From: JBCCOW01 sp038749105
GTDB lineage: Bacteria; Planctomycetota; Phycisphaerae; Phycisphaerales; Phycisphaeraceae
Assembly (NCBI GenBank): GCA_038749105.1
Contig: JBCDIM010000014.1
Coordinates: forward strand, 1-64,000
Direction of reading: 5' to 3'
DNA: 64,000 nt
Positions 44,443 through 53,338 of this stretch are shown here, in pieces. A program made the translations under genes and the position numbers. Numbering within the stretch: the first letter of the stretch is position 1; every line of letters begins with the position of its first letter. The notes under the pieces were generated by a model. It ran no database searches, had not been told where the DNA came from, and saw only the letters and a list, made by a program, of their open reading frames with translations.

Positions 44443-45462
44443 TCAGCCGATGCCGTCCTGCTTCGCCATGTAAGCGATCAGGTCGATCACGCGGTTCGAG
44501 TAGCCCCACTCGTTGTCGTACCACGACACGAGCTTGAAGAACGTGCTGTCGAGCTCGATGCCGGCGCCGTGGTCGAAGGTCGATGAGGCGGGGTCGTGGA
44601 GGAAGTCGGTGGAGACGACCTGGTCGTCGGTCCAGGCCATGACACCCTTCATCTCGCCCTCGGCCTTGGCCTTGATGGCGGCGGAGATCTCGTCGTAGCT
44701 GGTCGCCTTCTCGGTGACCACGGTGAGGTCGACCACCGAGACGTCGATCGTGGGCATGCGGAAGGCCATGCCGGTCAGCTTGCCCTTGAGCTCGGGCAGG
44801 GCGAGGCCCACGGCCTTGGCGGCACCGGTCGAGGCAGGGATGCAGTTGACCGAAGCGGCCCGGCCGCCACGCCAGTCCTTCTTGGACGGGCCGTCCTGCG
44901 TGGGCTGCGTCGCGGTGAGGGCGTGGACGGTGGTCATCAGGCCCTTCACGATGCCGAACTCGTCGTTGACGATCTTCGCCAGCGGGGCCAAGCAGTTCGT
45001 GGTGCACGACGCGTTGGAGACCACGGTCTTGGACGGGTCGAGGGTCTCGTGGTTGACGCCCATCACGATGGTCGGGACCTCGTCGGGGCTCTTGGTCGGG
45101 GCGGAGATGACGGCCTTCTTCGCGCCGGCGGCGACGTGCTTGCCGGCACCCGCTGCGTCGGTGAAGAAGCCGGTCGATTCGACGACGTAGTCGCAGCCGA
45201 TATCGCCCCACTTGAGGTCGGCGGGGTCGCGTTCGGCGGTGGCGCGGATCTTGGTGCCGTTGACTGTCAGGGAGGTGTCGTCGGACTCGATGGTGCCGTC
45301 GAATTTGCCGTGGATCGAGTCGTACTTCAGGAGGTAGGCCAGGGCGTCGTTATCGAAGAGGTCGTTGATGCCGACGACCTCGATATCGGGGTGCTCCTGG
45401 GCGACGCGGAAGACGAGGCGACCGATGCGGCCGAATCCGTTGATGCCGATCTTGACGGGCAT
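44443..45462 (-). CDS. gap: Glyceraldehyde-3-phosphate dehydrogenase
   Basis: A 339-residue glycolytic enzyme that oxidises glyceraldehyde-3-phosphate to 1,3-bisphosphoglycerate with NAD. The N-terminus KIGINGFGRIGRLVFR is the NAD-binding signature and VSNASCTTNCLAPLAK holds the catalytic Cys. WYDNEWGYSNRVIDLI closes the protein. Glycine, histidine and arginine positions of the catalytic domain (STGAAKAVGLALPELKGKLTGMAFRMP) are intact. It is monocistronic, with a strong terminator. Confidence 0.98.
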   Translation of the reverse strand: MPVKIGINGFGRIGRLVFRVAQEHPDIEVVGINDLFDNDALAYLLKYDSIHGKFDGTIESDDTSLTVNGTKIRATAERDPADLKWGDIGCDYVVESTGFFTDAAGAGKHVAAGAKKAVISAPTKSPDEVPTIVMGVNHETLDPSKTVVSNASCTTNCLAPLAKIVNDEFGIVKGLMTTVHALTATQPTQDGPSKKDWRGGRAASVNCIPASTGAAKAVGLALPELKGKLTGMAFRMPTIDVSVVDLTVVTEKATSYDEISAAIKAKAEGEMKGVMAWTDDQVVSTDFLHDPASSTFDHGAGIELDSTFFKLVSWYDNEWGYSNRVIDLIAYMAKQDGIG

Positions 45463-45703
45463 GGGGTTCTCCTGAGAAGGGTGAGCGGGTCGGGGGGCAC
45501 AGCCGGTCGGGTACGGGGCGACCGCCGGGCGTGGGGGTCAAACGGGGTGTCGGGGTCAGAACTTGTTGGGGTTCGCGAGGCCGGATGGCTACTGCGAGAA
45601 CCGAAAGGCTAAGACGGCGCGGGGGAACCGTCAAACGCTCGGGGTCGGCGCTGCACACGCGCCCGCCCAACAGGCGGGTGGGGCGGGCTCTATGCTGCGG
45701 GGG

Positions 45704-46399
45704 ATGAGCGAGCGTATCGCATGGCTGAAGGCGTTGGCGGGGCGTTTTGTGGTGTTCGACGGGCCGGACGGCTCGGGCAAGAGCACGCAGCTGCAGAAGC
45801 TGGTGCGCGACGCCGAGGCCGCGGGCGTGGAGGTTTGCCTCGTCCGCGAGCCGGGGGGCACGGAGATCGGCGAGGCGATCCGCAGGGTGTTGCTGGACCC
45901 TGCAGTGAAGGAAGCGATCGACCCGACCTGCGAGATGATGCTGTTCATGGCGAGCCGGGCGCAGCTCATGGCCCAGAAGATCCGCCCGGCGCTCAAGCGC
46001 GGCTGCCTGGTCCTGGCCGACCGATTCATCAGCTCGACGCTGGCATACCAGGGCACGGCCGGGGGCACGCCGATCGACGACATCATGCGCGTAGGCAAGG
46101 TCGCGCTGGGCGCGAACTGGCCCGAGCTGGTGGTTGTGTTCGACGTCGACGAGGCGACGGCCGCGGCCCGGATGAACCCGCTGCTCCGGGCCGGAGAGTT
46201 CGACGGTTCGGGTAAAGACCGCATGGAGCTCAAGGGCGCCGCCTTCCACCGGCGGGTCCGTCAGGGCTACCTCGATCAGGCGGCCGCAGACCCGCAGCGG
46301 TACCTCGTGGTCGATGCGGCGGCCGAGCCGGGGGCGGTTTACTCGGAGCTGACCGCGCGGTTGTCGGCGTGGTGCGGTGAACCGAAACAAGCGTTGTAA
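45704..46399 (+). CDS. tmk: Thymidylate kinase
   Basis: A 231-residue P-loop kinase that phosphorylates dTMP to dTDP. The P-loop is VFDGPDGSGKSTQLQ, followed by VREPGGTEIGEAIR with the DRX-type arginine region and ADRFISSTLAYQG. The start may be the ATG at 45704 (MSERIAW) or at 45692; neither has a strong Shine-Dalgarno, and the frame from 45563 adds an unrelated N-terminus. A slightly longer lid region (AAARMNPLLRAGEFDGSGKDRMELKG) is seen. The ankyrin gene starts 68 bases downstream on the same strand. Confidence 0.93.
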   Translation: MSERIAWLKALAGRFVVFDGPDGSGKSTQLQKLVRDAEAAGVEVCLVREPGGTEIGEAIRRVLLDPAVKEAIDPTCEMMLFMASRAQLMAQKIRPALKRGCLVLADRFISSTLAYQGTAGGTPIDDIMRVGKVALGANWPELVVVFDVDEATAAARMNPLLRAGEFDGSGKDRMELKGAAFHRRVRQGYLDQAAADPQRYLVVDAAAEPGAVYSELTARLSAWCGEPKQAL

Positions 46400-46467
46400 T
46401 GGGTTGGTGCTGGGGTAGGTCTGCCTTAGGGTGCGTCGGTGGTTTGCTTCGAGAAGGGATAGGTGCG

Positions 46468-48363
46468 ATGCGACGATTTCAAGGCTTGGTGCTGCTTCTG
46501 GCTGGGCTGACCGCGGTAGCGGCCATAGACGGCGGAGAGGCCGAGGCGGACCCGATGATCTCGGCGATCTATGCGAAAGACCTGCCAACCATCGAACGGC
46601 TGGTTGACCTGGGATACCCCCTGGATTTCGATCGGCAGCCGGGGCAGACCCTCCCGATCATGGCGGCGGCTGAGGTGGGGGACGAGCGGACGATGCGGTT
46701 CCTGCTGGAGTCGGGGGTTCGGCTTGACGTGGTCGCGGCATTCGGCAACACCCCGCTGATGGCAGCGGCGGAAGCGGGCAACGTGCCGGCGATCCGGATG
46801 CTGATCGAGGCGGGGATGGCGGTGGACGGGACATCTCCACGGTTGGAACGCACGCCGCTGTTTCTGGCGGTGATGAAAAAGCGGCGGGCGGCGATTGAGG
46901 TGCTGATCGAGGCGGGGGCAGACGTCAACACCCAGGACCAGTACGGGACCAGCGCCCTGGCGACCGCAGCCCGCCAGGGCGACCCCCAGATCGTGCGGCT
47001 GCTGATCGAGGCTGGGGCCCGCCTGGATGTGGCGGATAGTGACGGGCGGACGGTCATGATGCGGGCGCTGGAAGACGTCGAGCCAGTGACGCTCGGGGTG
47101 CTTATGGAGCTGGGCGGGGCGGACCAGCTGGAGGCCCTGGAGTCGCCACTGATCGCGGCGGTGCTGCGGAGAGACCACGAAGCCGCCAAGCGGCTGCTGG
47201 ACGGCGGTGCCGACCCGGACATGCTGATCCGCTTTCGGCCGGACGATTCGGGGCAGACGGCCTTGCTGCTTGCGGCGAGTCTTGGCGATGCGGCGGCGGT
47301 CGAGCTGTTGCTGACCGCGGGGGCGGACCCGAACCGGGAGCTAGGCGGACACAGCAGCGAATCGCCGCTGCTGCGGGCGATCCGTCGCGGGCATGCGGAG
47401 GTCGCCAAGCGGCTGCTGGCGGCGGGTGCCGAGGTCAACGCCCGGAACTTCGCTGGGCTCACGGCCTTGCACTACGCGGCACGTTATGGGCATGCCGGGC
47501 TGATCCCGCGGATCATCGAGGCCGGTGGTGACCCGAACGACGCCGAAGCACGTCACCAGATCACGCCACTGCTTGTTGCGGCCTATGCCGGGCAGGCCGG
47601 GACGGTGCGGGCACTGCTTCAGGCCGGGGCGAGGCATGACCAGGCGGATCAGCGGGGCTCGTTGCCGCTGCACCTGGCCGTCCAGTGGCCTGCGGGTGAT
47701 CCGGAAACGGTTGCTGCCCTGCTGGATGGGGGTGCGGTACTGGAAGTGCCGTTGTCGCCATTGGGGAATACGCTGATGCAAGAGGCCGAGGCTGAGGTGG
47801 TGTCGCTGCTGGTCGAACGAGGCCTGGACCCGGACCAGCCGAACGAGTACGGCGAGACCGCACTGATGAAAGCGGCACGTTTCGGAGAACTGGAGAAGAT
47901 CGAGGCGTTGCTCGACGCGGGGGCGGACACGGCGAGTGTGAGCCGAGGGGGTTCCCACGCGGTGTTGGAGGCGGCGCGGGAAGGAAACATCGCGGCCTTA
48001 CGACTGCTGATTGAACGGGGTGCGGCGGTCAACCCGGACCCGGAGCGTTACCGGAACGCGCTGGGCGAGGCCACCGCCTATGGCGATTACCAAGTTGTGC
48101 GGACGCTGCTGGATGCCGGGGCAGACCCCAACCTGGCCGGGCCAGACGGCGTGACACCCTTGATGACGGCCGCGCAATGGAATTTCACCGAGCCGTATAG
48201 CGTCCGGCTGCTGCTGGAGGCCGGGGCGGACCCTGAGGCCCGCGACAAGGACGGCAACCGTGCGATCGATCTCATGGTCGAGCACAATCGGCCGGACGCC
48301 GACGCCCGTATCCGCAAGCTATTGACGAACCCGCCCAAGCCGGCCCAACGGCCGGTCCAATAG
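46468..48363 (+). CDS. Exported ankyrin-repeat protein
   Basis: A 631-residue protein. A signal peptide lies at residues 1-27 (FQGLVLLLAGLTAVAA). The rest is about 17-18 ankyrin repeats, with clear units such as GQTALLLAASLGDAAAVELLLTAGAD and LTALHYAARYGHAGLIPRIIEAGGD. No other domain is visible, so it is probably a periplasmic protein-binding scaffold. I chose the ATG at 46468 (GAAGGG upstream) over the frame from 46399, because it starts directly at the signal peptide. It follows tmk in the same direction. Confidence 0.87.
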   Translation: MRRFQGLVLLLAGLTAVAAIDGGEAEADPMISAIYAKDLPTIERLVDLGYPLDFDRQPGQTLPIMAAAEVGDERTMRFLLESGVRLDVVAAFGNTPLMAAAEAGNVPAIRMLIEAGMAVDGTSPRLERTPLFLAVMKKRRAAIEVLIEAGADVNTQDQYGTSALATAARQGDPQIVRLLIEAGARLDVADSDGRTVMMRALEDVEPVTLGVLMELGGADQLEALESPLIAAVLRRDHEAAKRLLDGGADPDMLIRFRPDDSGQTALLLAASLGDAAAVELLLTAGADPNRELGGHSSESPLLRAIRRGHAEVAKRLLAAGAEVNARNFAGLTALHYAARYGHAGLIPRIIEAGGDPNDAEARHQITPLLVAAYAGQAGTVRALLQAGARHDQADQRGSLPLHLAVQWPAGDPETVAALLDGGAVLEVPLSPLGNTLMQEAEAEVVSLLVERGLDPDQPNEYGETALMKAARFGELEKIEALLDAGADTASVSRGGSHAVLEAAREGNIAALRLLIERGAAVNPDPERYRNALGEATAYGDYQVVRTLLDAGADPNLAGPDGVTPLMTAAQWNFTEPYSVRLLLEAGADPEARDKDGNRAIDLMVEHNRPDADARIRKLLTNPPKPAQRPVQ

Positions 48364-48384
48364 CCTTGAGCCTCCGGCAGTCGC

Positions 48385-48999
48385 TCACCGCCCCGCCGCG
48401 TCGGGATGGCTCTGCCGGTAGTTCGCCAGCACCGCGGCGACGTAGGCCTGGGTCGAGCGGTACGCATGCTCCTCCACCAATTGGGGGCCGTTGAGTCCGG
48501 GGTGCTTTCGGCGGAGCCGGGCGGTGCGAGTCGGTCCCATGTGATAGGCAGCCAGCGAGAGGTGCAGGTCGCCGTCGAAGCGGGTCAGGAGCTGACGCAG
48601 GTACGCGCAGCCGAGCGTGAGGTTGTACTCGGGGTCGAAGAGGTCGCCGTCGGGCAGGCCGTGCCGCCGCATGACCTCACGCTGAGCGATCGGCATGATC
48701 TGCATCAGTCCGCGTGCCCCCTTGTCCGACACCGCCTTCGGATCGAAGCTCGACTCCGCGTCGATCACCGCCCGCACCAACGCCGGGTCCAGCCCGTACT
48801 CCCCGGCGATCCGCTCGATCATCGGGCCCAACGCCTCGGCCCGCTCCGCCTCGGTCCGCGCCTTGTCCCACCAGATCAGCCCCCCCGCCGTCCCCGCCAC
48901 CAACAGGCCGAACACCACCGCGAGCGCGATCACCCGCCACCCCCACCCCAATCGCCGCCATCGCCGCCGCCCGCTCAAACGCATACGCCGCCTAACCAT
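48385..48999 (-). CDS. Lytic transglycosylase (SLT domain)
   Basis: A 204-residue membrane-anchored murein lyase. A basic N-terminus and one membrane helix (VIALAVVFGLLVAGTAGGLIWW) lead into a Slt70-type domain. AVIDAESSFDPKAVS holds the catalytic Glu, followed by GLMQIMP, YNLTLGCAYLRQLL and LAAYHMGP. It cuts the glycan strands of peptidoglycan, possibly to make room for envelope machines. It is convergent with the ankyrin gene. Confidence 0.92.
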   Translation of the reverse strand: MVRRRMRLSGRRRWRRLGWGWRVIALAVVFGLLVAGTAGGLIWWDKARTEAERAEALGPMIERIAGEYGLDPALVRAVIDAESSFDPKAVSDKGARGLMQIMPIAQREVMRRHGLPDGDLFDPEYNLTLGCAYLRQLLTRFDGDLHLSLAAYHMGPTRTARLRRKHPGLNGPQLVEEHAYRSTQAYVAAVLANYRQSHPDAAGR

Positions 49000-49080
49000 G
49001 CAGTCATGCTACCGCTGACCCGCCGTGGTCCCCACCGGGAAAGCTCATCGCCACCGCCGGGCATCGACGATAACCCCCGT

Positions 49081-49728
49081 ATGGCCCGCTTCCGCCCGCT
49101 CGCCACCACCGCCACGCTCAGCGTCTTCGTCCTCGCCACGGTCGCGTCCGTCGCCGCCTACCGGTGGGTCCGCGCCAATGTCGCCTCGGCCGTGTACCGC
49201 GATCGCCTGGTCGAGATGCACCAGCAGTACGAGGGCCTCCGTCAGCAGTACAACCAGGCCGTCCGCGAGTCGGCGATCACCGAGCTGCTGGTCGAGCCCG
49301 ACGGCATCAGCGTCGTCATCCGCGGGCCCGACGGCGAGCTGCAACGCACCGCCACGCCCTACAAGCCCGGCGACAACGTGCAGGTCGAGTACGTCGTCCT
49401 CGGCGGCCGGCTCATGATCTTCGGCGTCTACGACCGCGACACCCCGCCCAACGAAGGCGTCCGCGTCGACCCCGAACAGCGGGTGATCGACTGGGACTCC
49501 AACCTCGAGCCGTACACCCTCGCGATCGGCCGCAAGCTCGCCGAGGGCCGATGGGTGATCAAGGCCACCGGCAACGGCGCACTGGGCTTGACCCGCGTCG
49601 CCGACGACACCGTCGTCGAGCTCAAGCCTGCCCCGACGATCGAACGCTTCGCGCCGGTCGAGGAGTCGGTCGATCCGGAGGTCGATCAGATCGGCCCCGG
49701 CGACGTCTGGCGTGCCATCACTGAGTAA
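49081..49728 (+). CDS. Hypothetical membrane-anchored protein
   Basis: A 215-residue protein I do not recognise. It has one N-terminal hydrophobic helix (ATLSVFVLATVASVAAY), then a short coiled-coil segment (YRDRLVEMHQQYEGLRQQYNQ) and a mixed beta domain (VEPDGISVVIRGPDGELQRTATP, NVQVEYVVLGGRLMIFGVYDRD). The long frame from 48406 is antisense to the lytic transglycosylase upstream of 49081; the ATG at 49081 is the first plausible start. No enzyme motif is visible. It lies between the transglycosylase (divergent) and thiG (convergent). Confidence 0.7.
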   Translation: MARFRPLATTATLSVFVLATVASVAAYRWVRANVASAVYRDRLVEMHQQYEGLRQQYNQAVRESAITELLVEPDGISVVIRGPDGELQRTATPYKPGDNVQVEYVVLGGRLMIFGVYDRDTPPNEGVRVDPEQRVIDWDSNLEPYTLAIGRKLAEGRWVIKATGNGALGLTRVADDTVVELKPAPTIERFAPVEESVDPEVDQIGPGDVWRAITE

Positions 49729-49746
49729 TCCCCGCACGCAGCGCGA

Positions 49747-50622
49747 TCACTCACCAGGGATATACGAGATCACGCCGTCCCACGGCGAGCTCGCCGTCGC
49801 GTAACGCTTGATCGGGATCCGCCCTGCGAGATAAGCGAGCCGGCCTGCGAGGCAGGCGTGGCGCATCGCGTGGGCCATGCGTAGGGCGTCGTCGGCGTGG
49901 GCGATCCCGGTGTTGAGCAAGACGCCGTCGGCCCCGAGCTCCATCGCGATCGCGACGTCGGACGCGGTGCCCACACCCGCGTCGATGATCACCGGGTAGT
50001 CCGGGTCGCCGCCATTCTCGGGGTCTTTCAAGAGTTCGAGGATGATCGCGAGGCTGTTGCGGTTGATCACGCCCTGGCCCGAACCGATCGGCGAGCCGGC
50101 GGGCATGACCGAGGCGGCGCCAGCATCGCGGATCTTGGCCGCCATCACCGGGTCGTCGCTGGTGTAGCACATGACCTTGAACCCGTCGTCGGACAGGGCC
50201 TTGGTTGCTTCGAGCGTGCCGACCGGGTCGGGCAGCAGCGTCTTCTTGTCGTTGAGGACCTCGAGCTTGACCCAGTCCTTGCCGGGGTTGCCGAGCTGAT
50301 CGAGGAGCTCGCGCCCGAGGTTCGCCACGCGGATCGCGTCGTCGGCCGAGAAGCAGCCGGCCGTATTCGGGAGGATCGTGTACCGGTCGGTGTCGATGTA
50401 GTCCAGCATCGATCGGCCGTCGCCGTCGATCAGCCGCTCCCGCCGGACCGCGACCGTGATCGCCTCGGCCCCCGACGCGTCGAGGCACGCCTGCATCGCC
50501 GGGTAGTCCTTGTACTTGCCCGTGCCCACGATCAGCCGCGACACAAACTCACGCCCCGCGACCCGCAGCGGCTCGTCCAACACCACCTGGTCTGTCGTCG
50601 GCTCCGTCATCGTCTCAGACAT
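49747..50622 (-). CDS. thiG: Thiazole synthase
   Basis: A 291-residue TIM-barrel enzyme that makes the thiazole phosphate of thiamine from deoxyxylulose phosphate, dehydroglycine and the sulfur carried by ThiS. Motifs: SRLIVGTGKYKDYPAM, ITVAVRR, PNTAGCFSADDAIR, WVKLEVLNDKKTLLPD (Schiff-base lysine region) and NTGIAHADDALRMAHAM. I chose the ATG at 50622, after which the sequence matches the family; the frame to 50670 has no GxGKY-related content. thiS lies 60 bases upstream in the same operon. No TPP riboswitch is visible upstream. Confidence 0.95.
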   Translation of the reverse strand: MSETMTEPTTDQVVLDEPLRVAGREFVSRLIVGTGKYKDYPAMQACLDASGAEAITVAVRRERLIDGDGRSMLDYIDTDRYTILPNTAGCFSADDAIRVANLGRELLDQLGNPGKDWVKLEVLNDKKTLLPDPVGTLEATKALSDDGFKVMCYTSDDPVMAAKIRDAGAASVMPAGSPIGSGQGVINRNSLAIILELLKDPENGGDPDYPVIIDAGVGTASDVAIAMELGADGVLLNTGIAHADDALRMAHAMRHACLAGRLAYLAGRIPIKRYATASSPWDGVISYIPGE

Positions 50623-50682
50623 CTTGCAATCACTCCAGCCCCGATCCCGTCTTGCCTTCCAAACGTACACTCCAACGGGCGG

Positions 50683-50895
50683 TCAGCCCCCGCCCACGAG
50701 GCTCACCACCTCGAACACATCCCCGTCCGCCACCGCCGTCTCCGTGAGCTCCGCGTGCGGCACCACCCGGCGGTTCCGTTCCACCGCCACCCCCCGTTCC
50801 GGATACCCCAACGCCCCCAGCAGCTCACGCACCGTCCCCCGCTCCACCCGTTTCGACTCCCCGTTCACCGTCACGACCAGCGCTGCCTCAGCCAT
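50683..50895 (-). CDS. thiS: ThiS sulfur-carrier protein
   Basis: A 70-residue ubiquitin-fold protein that carries sulfur as a thiocarboxylate to ThiG. It has VVTVNGESKRVERGTVRELLGALG, then VAVERNRRVVP, and ends in VVSLVGGG with the C-terminal Gly-Gly required for activation. The start may be the ATG at 50895 or the GTG two codons upstream. It lies directly before thiG and is divergent from the thioredoxin-like gene, with 41 bases between starts. Confidence 0.92.
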   Translation of the reverse strand: MAEAALVVTVNGESKRVERGTVRELLGALGYPERGVAVERNRRVVPHAELTETAVADGDVFEVVSLVGGG

Positions 50896-50936
50896 TGCCA
50901 CATACTAACCCGAGCCTCCACCACGGACCCGCCGTC

Positions 50937-51545
50937 ATGCCCACCAACCCCGCCCTTTGCCCACTCGCCCTCGCGTTCGCCTGCACCCTCGCCCTGGCCG
51001 CTGGCTGCGATAATCACCGCGACCACGACCACCACGCAGGCGATCACAGCCACGACCCCGGCACGCACGGCCACGACCACACCCTCCGCACCGTCGATCT
51101 CGACGGGCTCAACGACCTGATCCGGGCCAAGACCCGCACCGGCAAGGTCACCGTCGTCGAGGTCTGGGCCACCTGGTGCGCCCCCTGCGTCGACCTGATC
51201 CCCCTCATGAAAAAAGCCGCCCACGACCGCGCCGGGCAGATGCACCTGATCGGCCTCAGCATCGACGGGGCGGAAGATCAGAAAGCCGCTGAGGAAACGC
51301 TCCTTAAGCTTGAGCAAGACATCAAAAACGACTTCGGCATAGATGCCGATCTCTTCAAGAACGGCTTCATCATGCCCAGCCCCGACCAGCAACAGGCCCT
51401 GCTCGGCGACACCATCAACCCCCCCACCCTATTCATCTACAGCCCCGATGGCTCGCTGTTCAAACGCATCGACGGCTCCGACGCCCAGAGCCTCATCGGC
51501 GACGTTACGCAGGCCATCGACGACGCCATCGCCGCTGCCGGCTAA
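50937..51545 (+). CDS. Thioredoxin-like lipoprotein with a His-rich N-terminus
   Basis: A 202-residue exported protein of the TlpA/thioredoxin type. The leader ends LAAGC, a probable lipidation site. Residues 26-48 are strikingly His/Asp-rich (DNHRDHDHHAGDHSHD), a likely metal-binding stretch. The redox domain carries VVEVWATWCAPCVDLIP (WCxxC). It probably reduces or monitors disulphides outside the cytoplasmic membrane; the His-rich arm suggests Zn or Cu handling, which is inference. The ATG at 50937 is chosen because the signal peptide starts there. Confidence 0.85.
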   Translation: MPTNPALCPLALAFACTLALAAGCDNHRDHDHHAGDHSHDPGTHGHDHTLRTVDLDGLNDLIRAKTRTGKVTVVEVWATWCAPCVDLIPLMKKAAHDRAGQMHLIGLSIDGAEDQKAAEETLLKLEQDIKNDFGIDADLFKNGFIMPSPDQQQALLGDTINPPTLFIYSPDGSLFKRIDGSDAQSLIGDVTQAIDDAIAAAG

Positions 51546-51667
51546 CCCCACCCGCAGCCCCACCCGCAGCTTCACCCTTAACACCGCGCTCCGCCCGACC
51601 GACACCGGCAACCGCCCCGGCATTGCGGTACCATCCGCCGCATCCGCGATCCCCTCGGAGCATTGCC

Positions 51668-52372
51668 TTGGCTCAACACATGAACGAAGCCTCGACCAGC
51701 CGCTGCTACGACGCCTGGTCGAAGATCTATGACCGCACCTTCGGTGCCATCGTCCACAAGCGCCACATCCGTGCCCTCCAAGAGCTCAAGGCGCACCCCG
51801 GCGACCGCGTCCTCGACCTCGGCGTCGGCACCGGCATGACCCTCCCCGAATACCCCCGCGACGTCCGCGTCGTCGGGCTCGACCTCTCCGCAGGCATGCT
51901 CAGCAAGGCCCACGAAAAGGTCAACCACCACCACCTCTCCAACGTCGAGCTCGTCCAGGCCGACGCGATGAATGTCCCCTTCGACGATCACAGCTTCGAC
52001 CACGTCGTGATCACCCACACCATCTCCGTCGTCTCCCAGCCCGCACGCCTGCTCCAGCAGGCCCAACGCCTGGTCAAGCCTCACGGCCGGATCATCGTCC
52101 TCAACCACTTCCTCTCCAGCTCCCGCCTGATCGCCTTCTGGGAGAAGCTCCTCAATCCGATGTTCATCAAGATCGGCTGGAAGTCCGACCTCACCCTCGA
52201 AGACTGCCTGGCTGGCAATGACCTGCACGTCCACAAACGCTTCCGTTGCTCGAAGCTAGACGTCTGGGAGATCGCGGTCCTCAGCCCCTCGCCCACAACC
52301 GGGCCCGCACCCCGGACCGCGCCCGCCGCCGACACGCCCACCGAGGCGATCCCCGTCCCCGTGCCCGTCTGA
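51668..52372 (+). CDS. PmtA-like phospholipid N-methyltransferase
   Basis: A 234-residue class I SAM-dependent methyltransferase. Motif I is VLDLGVGTGMTLP and motif II DVRVVGLDLSAGML; later HVVITHTISVVSQP and FIKIGWKSDLTLEDCL are like Rhodobacter-type PmtA, which methylates phosphatidylethanolamine stepwise to phosphatidylcholine. I chose the TTG at 51668 (MAQHMNEAS) because GGAG lies exactly seven bases upstream; the ATG at 51680 has none. The C-terminus has a Pro-rich tail. With psd at 43411 a PE-to-PC route would exist in this window; the substrate is inference. Confidence 0.8.
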   Translation: MAQHMNEASTSRCYDAWSKIYDRTFGAIVHKRHIRALQELKAHPGDRVLDLGVGTGMTLPEYPRDVRVVGLDLSAGMLSKAHEKVNHHHLSNVELVQADAMNVPFDDHSFDHVVITHTISVVSQPARLLQQAQRLVKPHGRIIVLNHFLSSSRLIAFWEKLLNPMFIKIGWKSDLTLEDCLAGNDLHVHKRFRCSKLDVWEIAVLSPSPTTGPAPRTAPAADTPTEAIPVPVPV

Positions 52373-52452
52373 ACAGCCGACCTCTCGTCGTGATCACCGA
52401 ACCCGAAGCCGAGGGTGTCAGCCCGCGGCCGACGTTGCCGTAGACTCCAGCG

Positions 52453-53103
52453 ATGCCGGACGACGACCCCACCGCCGACCCGACCCCGACCCACTACCTC
52501 GACCCCTACCGCCACGCCAACGCCCGCTTCGGCACGGGCCACGGCGTCACCCTCTGGGCCGGCCGTGAGTCCCAGGTCAAACGCTTCGCCGTCTTCACCG
52601 ACCTCTACGACTTCACCGGCAAACGCCTCCTCGACGCCGGCTGCTCCCGCGGCGACTTCGCCGAATACCTCTTGCACCAAGACATCGCCTACGCCCACTA
52701 CACCGGGGTTGATGGCCTGGCCTCCGTTATCGACTTCGCCCAGAGCCGCAATCTACCCCACACCACGTTCCTCGCCGCCGACCTCGTCGCCGACCCCACC
52801 GCCCTCGCGACCGGGCAGCCCCAGGCCGTCGCCATCTCCGGCACCCTCAACACGATGGACCACCCGACCGCCTTCGCGGTCCTCCAGCACGCCTGGGACG
52901 CCACCGAAGACGCCCTGCTGTTCAACTTCCTCTCCGCCGCCACCACCCGCACCCCCCTGCCCGGCGAAGACCCCGCCACCGCCAAACGCATCGCCCCCAC
53001 CCACGCCCTCGACTGGGCCCTCGAACGTACCCCCCACGCCGTCCTCCGCCACGACTACTTCTCGGGGGGGCACGACGCCACCCTCCTGATGCGCAAAGCC
53101 TGA
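52453..53103 (+). CDS. Class I SAM-dependent methyltransferase
   Basis: A 216-residue predicted methyltransferase. The SAM-binding motif I is RLLDAGCSRGDFAEYL, followed by YTGVDGLASVID and AVAISGTLNTMD. The C-terminus ends YFSGGHDATLLMRKA. I cannot name the substrate. It follows the PmtA-like gene by 80 bases and may share its transcript; a terminator lies 75 bases after its stop. Confidence 0.82.
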   Translation: MPDDDPTADPTPTHYLDPYRHANARFGTGHGVTLWAGRESQVKRFAVFTDLYDFTGKRLLDAGCSRGDFAEYLLHQDIAYAHYTGVDGLASVIDFAQSRNLPHTTFLAADLVADPTALATGQPQAVAISGTLNTMDHPTAFAVLQHAWDATEDALLFNFLSAATTRTPLPGEDPATAKRIAPTHALDWALERTPHAVLRHDYFSGGHDATLLMRKA

Positions 53104-53177
53104 CCCCGCCACCCCAACCACCCGCAACTCACCCCAGGCCTCAAGCCTCACCACCCTTTACCCAGCTTCACCCCCCC

Positions 53178-53216
53178 GCACAGCCCGCACCCCACACCGG
53201 GCTGCGCGGCGTTTTT
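53178..53216 (+). terminator. Terminator after the methyltransferase gene
   Basis: The stem cagcccg/cgggctg with a 10-base loop is followed by a T5 run at 53212-53216. It lies inside the segment that is partly repeated at 54353-54544. Confidence 0.75.
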
Positions 53217-53338
53217 CCTCAAGCCCGCTGGCACCGTCTCCCCGCCGTGGCACCCTTCCGACTCACCGCCCCACCCAGGGCGACCACCCATCCCGGTCGG
53301 CACTGATCCCGCCGACCTTCCAGCTCAGGGGAAACCAC

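Noticed and set aside
46468..48363. Ankyrin protein as a secreted effector or toxin
   Set aside because: Only a signal peptide and repeats are visible; there is no toxin domain, immunity gene or secretion-system neighbour.
50896..50936. TPP riboswitch before thiS-thiG
   Set aside because: Only 41 bases separate the divergent starts and none of the conserved TPP-riboswitch words is visible, so there is no room for one unless it overlaps the neighbouring gene.
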